Shown here piece after piece: positions 1 to 6,196 of a stretch of DNA of 9,671 nucleotides (positions are counted from its first letter, which is position 1; every line of letters begins with the position of its first letter). Source of the DNA: an uncultured Verrucomicrobiota bacterium (lineage in GTDB: Bacteria; Verrucomicrobiota; Verrucomicrobiae; Opitutales; Opitutaceae); assembly GCA_946481225.1 (NCBI GenBank), contig CAMLNJ010000073.1:1-9671 (forward strand), given 5' to 3'. A program made the translations under genes and the position numbers. The notes under the pieces were generated by a model that saw nothing but the letters and a program-made list of their open reading frames with translations, did not search any database and had not been told where the DNA came from.

Positions 1-77
1 TCGAGATCATCCCCTTGATCGATGTGATCTTCTTCCTGCTCGCGACCTTCGTCCTATTCACCCTCTCGCTCAACAAG
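1..77 (+). repeat. Duplicated ExbD transmembrane segment, copy 1 (partner at 452-528)
   Basis: Bases 1-77 align without gaps to 452-528 with 7 mismatches, about 91% identity. All 7 mismatches are synonymous, so the encoded helix is identical. Similarity drops sharply after this segment. It reflects tandem duplication of exbD with strong purifying selection or gene conversion on the membrane helix. Confidence 0.85.
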
Positions 78-377
78 AGCGGCGGGCTCTCCGTCGCCCT
101 GCCCTCGACCCGCACGAGCGAAGCCCGCGACCCGGGCGGCTCCGTCACCCTCTCCATCCGCGAGGACGGCACCCTCGGCTGGGACAAGGAACTCATCACC
201 CTCGACCAGTTCCTCGTGCGCCTGCAGGCCTACAAGCAAACCCAGCCCGAGGGAAAAATCCTCATCAACGGCGACGAGAACGCGCTCTTCCAGCAGGTGC
301 GCTACGTCGTCGACGAAGTCCGCAAGGCCGGCATCCGCAAGGTCCTGATCGAGACCCGCATCCGCCCGACCGACTAA
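1..377 (+). CDS. exbD: ExbD/TolR-family biopolymer transport protein, first copy (5' truncated by window edge)
   Basis: This is the C-terminal part of an ExbD/TolR protein. The reading frame is already open at base 3 and its start lies left of the window; the TTG at 15 is not a likely start because the preceding codons already match the second copy. The visible part has the single transmembrane helix with the invariant aspartate (motif PLIDVIFFLLATF) and then the periplasmic domain, ending in a TAA at 375. In the family this Asp (D25 in E. coli ExbD) lies in the proton path formed with ExbB. ExbD acts in the inner membrane and passes proton-motive force to TonB. The helix is identical in protein sequence to that of the next gene, but the periplasmic domain has diverged. 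The gap to the next gene is only 22 bases, so the two are almost surely co-transcribed. An ExbB/TolQ gene is expected upstream but is not in view. Confidence 0.93.
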   Translation, partial: EIIPLIDVIFFLLATFVLFTLSLNKSGGLSVALPSTRTSEARDPGGSVTLSIREDGTLGWDKELITLDQFLVRLQAYKQTQPEGKILINGDENALFQQVRYVVDEVRKAGIRKVLIETRIRPTD

Positions 378-399
378 ACGGCCCCGGCTCCCCGCTCCC

Positions 400-834
400 A
401 TGTCCCTCTTCGGCAGTCCCATCCAGCTGGCCCCGGCCAAGAAGGCGCGCATCGAGATCATCCCCCTGATCGACGTGATCTTCTTCCTGCTCGCGACCTT
501 TGTGCTCTTCACCCTCTCGTTGAACAAGATCCAGTCCGTGCCCGTCGACCTGCCCCAGGCCAGCGCGAGCGCCGCCAAGCCCGAGGAGGACACCTCGGTG
601 GTGATCCAGCTCTCCGACGCCGACTCCGCCTTCTGGAACAAGGAGCCCATCTCCCTCGCCGAGGTCGCCCCCCGCCTCGCCAACTACAAGGCCAACACGC
701 CCGCCCCCAAGGTCCTCGTCACCGGCGACGACCGCGCCCGCTACGGCAACGTCGTCCGCGTCCTCGACGAGGTCCGCCTCGCCGGCATCCAGACCGTCAC
801 CATCGAGACCGCCTACCGCGCCTCCGGCCGCTGA
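400..834 (+). CDS. exbD: ExbD/TolR-family biopolymer transport protein, second copy
   Basis: This is a complete 144-residue ExbD/TolR protein, close to the usual family length. Residues 1-18 are a short cytoplasmic N-terminus. Residues 19-43 form the transmembrane helix with the essential Asp at position 25, the same number as in E. coli ExbD. The rest is a periplasmic domain ending in the family's typical DEVRLAGI and TIET strands. It would work as the stator/transducer with an ExbB-type channel and hand energy to the TonB protein encoded next. The ATG at 400 is chosen because it gives a normal N-terminus, although no Shine-Dalgarno precedes it. It is a tandem paralogue of the upstream gene, so the complex may contain an ExbD heterodimer. 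ExbD rather than TolR is favoured because a TonB gene follows and no tolA, tolB or pal is visible. Confidence 0.95.
   Translation: MSLFGSPIQLAPAKKARIEIIPLIDVIFFLLATFVLFTLSLNKIQSVPVDLPQASASAAKPEEDTSVVIQLSDADSAFWNKEPISLAEVAPRLANYKANTPAPKVLVTGDDRARYGNVVRVLDEVRLAGIQTVTIETAYRASGR
452..528 (+). repeat. Duplicated ExbD transmembrane segment, copy 2 (partner at 1-77)
   Basis: This is the second copy of the 77-base segment encoding the ExbD membrane helix. Differences from copy 1 are third-position changes plus Leu codon swaps (TTG/CTG and CTC/TTG), so no residue changes. Confidence 0.85.
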
Positions 835-863
835 TCGCGTATCCGACATAAAAATACGATCAT

Positions 864-1535
864 ATGAGCCGCGACATCATCCTCTCCGTCCTCGCCTCCT
901 TCCTCCTCCACGGCAGCCTCGCCGGCGGCGGCTACCTTTTCAAGAAGCGGCCCGGCGTCGCTTCCGTCGAGGCGGAGGCCCCGACCATCGAGCTGAACCT
1001 TCCGCCTCCGCCCGAGCCCGAGGAGCCCGAGCCGGTCGAGAATCTCGCCGCCGAGGCGCCCGCCGATGCCGTCGACCTCGCCCCGCCGATGCAGAACGAC
1101 ACGCCGTCCGCCGTCATCGACTCCCCCTTCGTCCAAAAGCTTCAGGCGCCGCCGCCCCCCGGCATCAACCGCTCCGCCGGGGCCATCGCCATCCCGACCG
1201 ACACCCGTCCCTCGGCCGTCGCCGGCCCCAAGATGGCGAATCTGTTCAACCTCGGGGACCTTGACCAGAAACCCGAGGCCCGCGTCCGCACGTCGCCGAT
1301 CTATCCCTTCGAGATGCGTCGCTCGGCCCTCAAGGGCTACGTCATGGTCGGCTTTATCGTCGATAGCGGCGGCGACGTCCGCGATCCCTACATCGTGCGC
1401 TCCTCCAATCCCGGCTTCGAGCAGGCCGCGATGGACACCGTCCTGAAGTGGAAATTCAAGCCCGGCAAAAAAGGCGGCGTCGCCGTCAACACCCGCGTGC
1501 AGCAGCCCATCGAGTTCGGCCTCAACGAGCAGTGA
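864..1535 (+). CDS. tonB: TonB-family energy transducer
   Basis: This 223-residue protein has the classic TonB layout. Residues 5-25 form an N-terminal inner-membrane anchor. It carries Ser12-x3-His16 (SFLLH), which matches the S-x3-H motif of E. coli TonB that contacts ExbB/ExbD. A short Pro/Glu-rich stretch follows at 47-58, with a PPPP at 96-99. The C-terminal TonB domain spans about 138-220 and has the YP pair at 147-148, a GYVMVGFIVDSGGDV strand-turn, and a KWKFKPG motif near 195-201. The role is to couple the ExbB/ExbD motor to outer-membrane TonB-dependent transporters. The Pro-rich linker is short compared with E. coli TonB. The ATG at 864 follows an A-rich stretch at about 848-862 with no Shine-Dalgarno. 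The stop lies 2 bases before the next start. Confidence 0.93.
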   Translation: MSRDIILSVLASFLLHGSLAGGGYLFKKRPGVASVEAEAPTIELNLPPPPEPEEPEPVENLAAEAPADAVDLAPPMQNDTPSAVIDSPFVQKLQAPPPPGINRSAGAIAIPTDTRPSAVAGPKMANLFNLGDLDQKPEARVRTSPIYPFEMRRSALKGYVMVGFIVDSGGDVRDPYIVRSSNPGFEQAAMDTVLKWKFKPGKKGGVAVNTRVQQPIEFGLNEQ

Positions 1536-1537
1536 CC

Positions 1538-2905
1538 ATGAGCCCCCTTCGCCTCCTCCGCGCCGCCCTCCTCGCCGTCGCCCTTCTTCCCGCGCCGGAT
1601 ATCCTCCGCGCCCAGCCGCCGGCGGAGCTCCCGAAGAAGGAGATCTCGGACAAGACGTCCGCCTCCCTCGCCGAATTGCGCGCCCTCACCGAGGCCAAGG
1701 ACTACGCGAAGTCCCTCGCCTTGATCGATCGGCTCCTCGCCGCCGCTCCCGCCGGCGGCTACGACATCTACGTCCTCTCCCAGGTGAAGGCCCAGGTGCT
1801 GATGACGCAGGACAAGCTCGACGAAGCCATCGCCCCTCTCGAGACCGCCCTCGCGCTCGCCGACGGCAACGCGAACTTCCTCGATGCCGCCGCGCGTCTC
1901 GAGCAGCTCTACCTGCTCGCCCAGCTCCACTACCAGAAGGGCGCGAGCGAAAAGACGCCCGACGCCCAACGCGCCGGCTACCAAAGCACCCTCGCCCGGC
2001 TCGACCGCTGGTTCGCACTCTCGGCCAAACCCACGGTCCAGGCGCATCTCTTCGCCGCCTCCGTCCACTACAACCTCGCCAATCTCGGCTCCGACCAGCC
2101 CGCCCCGGCCGCCCTTCGCGCCGCTCTCGGCCACTGCGAGCGCGCCATGCTCCTCGCGCCCGAGCCCGGCGCGCAGCTCCGTCTCCTCCTCGTCGCCTGC
2201 CGGCTCCAGCTCGGCGAAAACGCCGCCGCCGCCGAACAACTCGAGATCCTCGCCGGGCGGGAGCCCGGAAACGCGAACACCTGGTCCCAACTCCTCGCCA
2301 TCTACCTGAACCTCGCCGCCGAGGCCAAAAAGCCCGCGGAGGCCGAGGCCTGGAACCTCCGGGCCCTCCACACCCTCGACCGCTCCCAGGCTCTAGGTTT
2401 TTTGGTGTCGCCAAAAGATAACTACACGCGTGTCGCCATCCTCTTCAACATCGGCCAGTTCGCCCGCGCCGCCGAGTTGATGGAGAAAGGTCTCGCCGAC
2501 GGCGGCCTCGAATCTTCCCGGCGCAACTGGGAGCTCCTCGCCTCCGCCTACCAGCAATCAGATCAGGAGGGGAAGGCCCTTGACGCCTACGCCCGGGCCG
2601 TCGAGCGCTTTCCCGCCCAGGCCGATCTGGAGTTTTCCCTCGCGCAGACCCTCTACGCCGCCGGCCAGGTGGACGACGCCTACGCCCGCGCCCGCTCCGC
2701 CTCGGGCAAGCCCGGCCTGAGCAAACCCGGCTCCGCGCGCCTCTATCTCGCCTTTCTCGCCTACGAGCTGCAGCGCATCGAGGAGGCGCAGACCTGGATC
2801 GATCAGGCCCGGGCCGTCGGCGACGTCCCCGCCGCCTCGCTCGATCCGCTCGCCCGCGCCATCGCCGACGCCCTCAAGACCCGCGAAGCCCTCAAGAAAT
2901 CCTGA
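1538..2905 (+). CDS. Secreted TPR-repeat protein, putative accessory of the TonB system
   Basis: The start is placed at the ATG at 1538, giving 455 residues. The open frame extends upstream to 1448, but that would overlap tonB by 88 bases and bury the signal peptide. From 1538 the protein begins with a signal peptide: Arg5 and Arg8, a hydrophobic core at about 9-20, and likely cleavage near LRA-Q at 25-26. The rest is alpha-helical with tetratricopeptide-like repeats, clearest at about 55-110, 195-240, 298-320, 328-362, 365-386 and 400-427. The GFLVSPKDNYTRVA block near 287-300, followed by a TPR, resembles a conserved motif I recall from TPR proteins of TonB operons in other phyla. It starts 2 bases after tonB stops, which suggests translational coupling. 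Its likely role is a periplasmic scaffold for the ExbD/TonB complex, comparable in concept to Vibrio TtpC. That function is inferred. Confidence 0.85.
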   Translation: MSPLRLLRAALLAVALLPAPDILRAQPPAELPKKEISDKTSASLAELRALTEAKDYAKSLALIDRLLAAAPAGGYDIYVLSQVKAQVLMTQDKLDEAIAPLETALALADGNANFLDAAARLEQLYLLAQLHYQKGASEKTPDAQRAGYQSTLARLDRWFALSAKPTVQAHLFAASVHYNLANLGSDQPAPAALRAALGHCERAMLLAPEPGAQLRLLLVACRLQLGENAAAAEQLEILAGREPGNANTWSQLLAIYLNLAAEAKKPAEAEAWNLRALHTLDRSQALGFLVSPKDNYTRVAILFNIGQFARAAELMEKGLADGGLESSRRNWELLASAYQQSDQEGKALDAYARAVERFPAQADLEFSLAQTLYAAGQVDDAYARARSASGKPGLSKPGSARLYLAFLAYELQRIEEAQTWIDQARAVGDVPAASLDPLARAIADALKTREALKKS

Positions 2906-3005
2906 GGAAGCAGGCGAGGGGAGGACGCGGATAGAGACCGACACCGCCTCCTTCCCCTTCGCCCTCTCCACCTCACCGTTCCCTTTCCCACTTCCTCTTT
3001 CCGTC

Positions 3006-3515
3006 ATGACCAAGACCTATCTCCTCCCGCCTGTCGTCGCCCTGCTGATCTTCGCGGGCGTCTACATCAGCCACGTCGGCGGCATGAAAGAGCGCGAAGC
3101 CGTGGCGAAGGCCAAGACCGAGGCCGTGGCGAAGGCAAAGGCCGAAGCCGAGGCGGAATCCCGCAAGATCGCCATGGCCGAAGCCATCGCCCAGGCCGAG
3201 ACCCGCAAAAAGGAACGCGCCGCCAAGGAGGCCGCCGAAGCCGCGCGAAAAGAGGAACGCCAGGCCGCCCTCGACGCCCGCGCCAAAGCCTACCAGGAGC
3301 AGGAAAAACTCTTCCGCCAAGCCGAGCGCCTGAAGAAGGACATCGAGGCCGAGCAGGCGGCCCTCGCCAAGCTTGCGGTCGAGGCGAAGGAAGCCGCCGC
3401 CGAAGAAGCCTTTCTGCGCGAGTTTGTCGCGAAGGCGCAGGCCAACGCCCGCGACCTCGAGAGCGTCGCGGCCAAACTCGCCGCGCCTGTTGTCGCCGCC
3501 GCCCCCGCCCGCTAG
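3006..3515 (+). CDS. Membrane-anchored coiled-coil protein of unknown function (paralogue A)
   Basis: I do not recognise a named family. The 169 residues begin with a short N-terminus and one transmembrane helix at about 5-24, ending in the signature Tyr20-x2-His23. From about 28 to 160 the protein is almost entirely a charged Ala/Lys/Glu/Arg helix, a strong coiled-coil candidate. It closes with an Ala/Pro-rich tail (APVVAAAPAR). There is no C-terminal globular domain, so it is not a full TolA. The topology suggests an inner-membrane anchor with a long periplasmic rod. A 24-base tandem repeat encodes residues 31-46. It lies 100 bases after the TPR gene and 45 bases before its paralogue on the same strand, so it probably belongs to the TonB operon. 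The ATG at 3006 has no Shine-Dalgarno but places the membrane helix correctly. Confidence 0.82.
   Translation: MTKTYLLPPVVALLIFAGVYISHVGGMKEREAVAKAKTEAVAKAKAEAEAESRKIAMAEAIAQAETRKKERAAKEAAEAARKEERQAALDARAKAYQEQEKLFRQAERLKKDIEAEQAALAKLAVEAKEAAAEEAFLREFVAKAQANARDLESVAAKLAAPVVAAAPAR
3096..3143 (+). repeat. 24-base tandem repeat, two copies, inside a coiled-coil gene
   Basis: Bases 3096-3119 and 3120-3143 are adjacent in-frame repeats with 3 mismatches in 24. They encode EAVAKAKT and EAVAKAKA (residues 31-38 and 39-46). The unit of 8 residues would change rod length without breaking the frame. Confidence 0.8.
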
Positions 3516-3560
3516 CCCGCCGCGCCCCGCGCGTCCCATCGACTCTCGTCCGTCCCCGCC

Positions 3561-4088
3561 ATGAACAAATTCTACGTCATCGTCCCGCTCGTCCTCCTCC
3601 TCGCTTTCGGCGGCCTCTACTCCGCCCATTCCGTCGAGGCCGGAAAGAAGTCCGTCGCGCTCAAGGCCGCCGCGGAAAAAGCCGCCGCCGAAACCGCCGC
3701 GAAAAAAGCCGAGGCGGAGCGTCAGGCCAAGGCCGACGCCGACAAGCGCTCCGCCGAGCGCGAAGCCGAGGAGAAGCGGAAGGAGGATGAAAAGGCCGCC
3801 AAGTGGGCCGCCGCCGGCAAGCAGATCGCCGAGGAGACCGCCGGCTACCGGGAGCAGGCCGCCAAGACCGCGGCGGAGGTGAAGGAACTCGAGGCCCGGC
3901 TCGCCGCCCTTCGCGCCGAGAAACAGCAGGCCGGCCGCGCCGCCTTCGACTTTGCCCGGAATATCGAGGCGGCTCGCATCAAAAAACGCAGCGCCGAGCT
4001 CGAGATCCAGCGGCTCGTGGAAATCGTCGCCCAAAAGAGCGGCGCATCTGTCGCGCCCGCCGCTCTTCCGGCCGCGGCCGTGCAGTGA
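3561..4088 (+). CDS. Membrane-anchored coiled-coil protein of unknown function (paralogue B)
   Basis: This 175-residue protein has the same design as the gene upstream. A membrane helix at about 5-22 is followed by a charged helix rich in Ala, Lys, Glu and Arg up to about residue 160, then an Ala/Pro tail. The N-termini share the pattern M-x-K-x-Y-x3-P-x-V, then LL-x-F-x-G-x-Y-x2-H, with Tyr20 and His23 at the same positions. That supports true paralogy and not just similar composition. Residues 85-160 are less repetitive, with GYREQAAKTAAEVKELEARL as a good heptad region. Expected location is the inner membrane with the rod in the periplasm. The protein may be a partner or regulator of the ExbD/TonB/TPR complex, judged from position only. 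The ATG at 3561 sits right before the membrane helix. It appears to be the last gene of the TonB operon. Confidence 0.82.
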   Translation: MNKFYVIVPLVLLLAFGGLYSAHSVEAGKKSVALKAAAEKAAAETAAKKAEAERQAKADADKRSAEREAEEKRKEDEKAAKWAAAGKQIAEETAGYREQAAKTAAEVKELEARLAALRAEKQQAGRAAFDFARNIEAARIKKRSAELEIQRLVEIVAQKSGASVAPAALPAAAVQ

Positions 4089-4216
4089 GTTGTCCCCCGC
4101 CTCGGCTGTTTCCGCGACCGGACATGTTTGCGTTTCGCAGATGCTTAAATCGAGCGCCTCAGAACCCTTTCTCCCGTCTCATCGGCTGACCTTTGTCTGG
4201 GGACGACCGGCGAACG

Positions 4217-4246
4217 CCCCCGCGCCTTGGCGCGCCGGGCTGTTTT
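4217..4246 (+). terminator. Weak terminator-like hairpin after the TonB operon
   Basis: A short GC stem pairs CGCGC at 4221-4225 with GCGCG at 4230-4234. An outer CCC/GGG pairing is possible across a two-base bulge, and TGTTTT follows at 4241-4246. The stem is imperfect and the T-run is short, so this is only a possible operon end. The rest of 4089-4326 shows no gene or clear promoter to me. Confidence 0.3.
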
Positions 4247-4326
4247 GCTCCTTCCGGCTGGGCAAATCTTTGCTCACGGGAAAACCGTTTCTGCCCGCGA
4301 TGGCGGCGGGCCTGTATCCCCGGGCG

Positions 4327-6138
4327 ATGATCGTAAGCATCCGGGGGCTTCTTTGTTGGGGGGCGTTGTTCGCCGTGCTCGTCTACTTCGGCGGCGCCGC
4401 GATGCTTCACACCCGGCTCGCCGCGGCTCCCTGCAACCAGATTCGCTACTCCGATCTGGTGTCGCCTTGGCGATGGTCGGAGATCCCGGACCTGCGCGCG
4501 CGCGCGACGCTCGAACATGCCAGGGCGAGCCACAAGAATGGCCGTTTCACCGAAGCCTTTCATCTGCTGCGCGCCGGCCTCGCGAGGCGGCCCGCCGACG
4601 CCGACGCGCGCATGCTCCTGGCCCGGATGTATGTCGTGCTTCTGCGCCGGGATCAGGCCGAGGCGCTGATATTCGAGGGACTCGAGCACGGGGAGGTCGA
4701 TCCGCCCCGTTTGCAGGAGGCGCTCGCGTTGCTCGGCGAGTCGGATCGCCCTTCGCGCGTCGTCGATTTCTGCCGACGCGCGCGCTCGGCGGGTCGCGCG
4801 GGGCAGGGGACGCGCGTCTTGCTGGCCGCATGCGAGGCCGAGGCGCTTCTGGAGGCCGCCGATCCGCGCGCCGCGGCCGAGCTGATCGACGACCCGACGC
4901 TTCCGCCCGACGTCCCGATCCGGCGGGCGCGCGTGAAGACCGCGCTCGCCCTCGGGAACCGCGAGGATGCCATCGCTTTCGCCCGCGACTGGACTCGCGA
5001 TCGCCCCCGTGACGGGGAGGCGCTGGCGACGCTGGTCGGCGTGTATCGCGAAGCCGGACGTTTCGCCGACATGGAGGAGAGCCTGGCTGCCTTGCGGCGG
5101 CTGAACCCCGCAAACCCCGATTTCGTTTCCATGGGCGTGCTTCAGAACCTGCTCGCGGGCCGGCGCGCCGAGGCGCGGGCGGCCTTTGACGAGCTGATCT
5201 TCCGCTTCGGGGCCGACCGCTCGCTGCTCTCGACCTTGGCGGACGGGCTGGGCGGCCTCGGCGATCTTGAGATGCTGGATCTCCTGGAGGACGTCTACCG
5301 CGAGCGTGGATTCGATCCGCAGGGGCTTTGGATGAACCGGGTCGTCGTGCTTATCGGTCGGGGCGACTGGGCCGCGGCGCGCGAAGCGCAGGGCGCCCTC
5401 GCGGCGAGGAAGGAGACGCTTACCGACGCGATCCGGGTGTTCACCGAAACCTCCGGAGCCCTGATCGATTATTGCATCGACGGGACACCGGTCGCGAAGT
5501 CCGAGGTCCTGGAGATGTTGGTCCGCCACCGGGGTCGACTTAAGCTCTATCTGCATATCGCCGACGCGATGCTCGCCGCCCGCCGCTGGGAGGGCGCCCG
5601 CGACGTGCTTCTTTTGGCCGAGGGATCTTTCCCGCAAAGCCGCCGCCTTGCGGTTCGGCGCGAGCGGCTCGCGCCCGAACTGGCCGCCTTGGCCGGCGCG
5701 GAGACCCGACGCGCCGAGGATGAGCGGCGCGCGTCGGAGGGCGCCGGAGCGCCTGCCAGCGCCGCCGCGTTTCTCGCCGCGGTGGAGTCGGATCTGCGGG
5801 CTGGGAACGCCGGCTTCGCCTTGCGCCGCATCGGGACCATCCGCCGGGAGGCGCCTTCGTGGCTTCCCGACGTGCGCGACAAGATCGACGGACTGGAGCT
5901 GGACACGGTGCTTTCCATGGACGATCTGCCGCGTCTGAAACAGGCGGCCCGCGACCATCTGCGGGAAGGGCGTGCCGGGCGCGTGGAGCGGATCGTCGAG
6001 GCCGCGCGGGTGGCGGGGGCGGACGGCAGGACGGCGGTCGCCCGCATTCTGCTTGGCGAGGTGTTGCGCATGGATCCTCGGAACGCGGCCGCCTTGGCGG
6101 TGCTCGGGGATCATGCCCGAGACGGCGCGCAGGAATAG
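4327..6138 (+). CDS. Large membrane-anchored TPR/alpha-solenoid protein of unknown function
   Basis: The reading frame is open from 3952, but the first stretch looks non-coding and overlaps the previous gene. The ATG at 4327 is preferred because a transmembrane helix follows at about residues 7-28. The ATG at 4300, which would add 9 residues, is an alternative, and neither has a Shine-Dalgarno. From 4327 the protein has 603 residues: one N-terminal membrane helix, then degenerate tetratricopeptide-like helix pairs over most of its length. Clear ones lie near 58-85 (ASHKNGRFTEAFHLLRAGL), at about 89-117 and 238-270, and near the C-terminus. A low-complexity Ala/Glu/Arg patch near 459-482 separates two solenoid parts. 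No enzyme motif is visible. It is probably a scaffold at the membrane. Its codons use more GCG, TTG and TTT than the TonB operon, so it likely has a separate history. It converges on the PRC-barrel gene with a 58-base gap. Confidence 0.78.
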   Translation: MIVSIRGLLCWGALFAVLVYFGGAAMLHTRLAAAPCNQIRYSDLVSPWRWSEIPDLRARATLEHARASHKNGRFTEAFHLLRAGLARRPADADARMLLARMYVVLLRRDQAEALIFEGLEHGEVDPPRLQEALALLGESDRPSRVVDFCRRARSAGRAGQGTRVLLAACEAEALLEAADPRAAAELIDDPTLPPDVPIRRARVKTALALGNREDAIAFARDWTRDRPRDGEALATLVGVYREAGRFADMEESLAALRRLNPANPDFVSMGVLQNLLAGRRAEARAAFDELIFRFGADRSLLSTLADGLGGLGDLEMLDLLEDVYRERGFDPQGLWMNRVVVLIGRGDWAAAREAQGALAARKETLTDAIRVFTETSGALIDYCIDGTPVAKSEVLEMLVRHRGRLKLYLHIADAMLAARRWEGARDVLLLAEGSFPQSRRLAVRRERLAPELAALAGAETRRAEDERRASEGAGAPASAAAFLAAVESDLRAGNAGFALRRIGTIRREAPSWLPDVRDKIDGLELDTVLSMDDLPRLKQAARDHLREGRAGRVERIVEAARVAGADGRTAVARILLGEVLRMDPRNAAALAVLGDHARDGAQE

Positions 6139-6196
6139 GTGACCCGGGCGCGTCCGTTTCCTCATGCGGTCTGGGATGTCGGATCGGCGAAACCTG

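Noticed and set aside
1448..1537. Starting the secreted TPR protein at 1448.
   Set aside because: It adds 30 very basic residues before a clear signal peptide and overlaps tonB. The ATG at 1538 is 2 bases after the tonB stop.
1388..2371. A 327-residue open frame on the minus strand opposite the TPR gene, and similar long minus-strand frames over 2973-4034 and 4159-6165.
   Set aside because: They are antisense to genes with signal peptides, membrane helices or TPRs. Their Gly/Arg/Leu-rich composition is what antisense of C-ending GC-rich codons gives.
3006..4088. Calling the two rod proteins TolA.
   Set aside because: They are too short and lack the C-terminal TolA domain, and no tolB or pal is nearby.
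3952..4326. Extending the large TPR gene upstream to 3952 (728 residues).
   Set aside because: It would overlap the second coiled-coil gene by 137 bases, and the added residues are a Ser/Arg/Pro mix with no fold. The membrane helix right after 4327 marks a better start.
6139..6196. A bidirectional terminator between the convergent TPR and PRC-barrel genes.
   Set aside because: GGTGAC at about 6137 and GTCACC at about 6196 could pair only across about 50 bases, and there is no T-run, so support is too weak.
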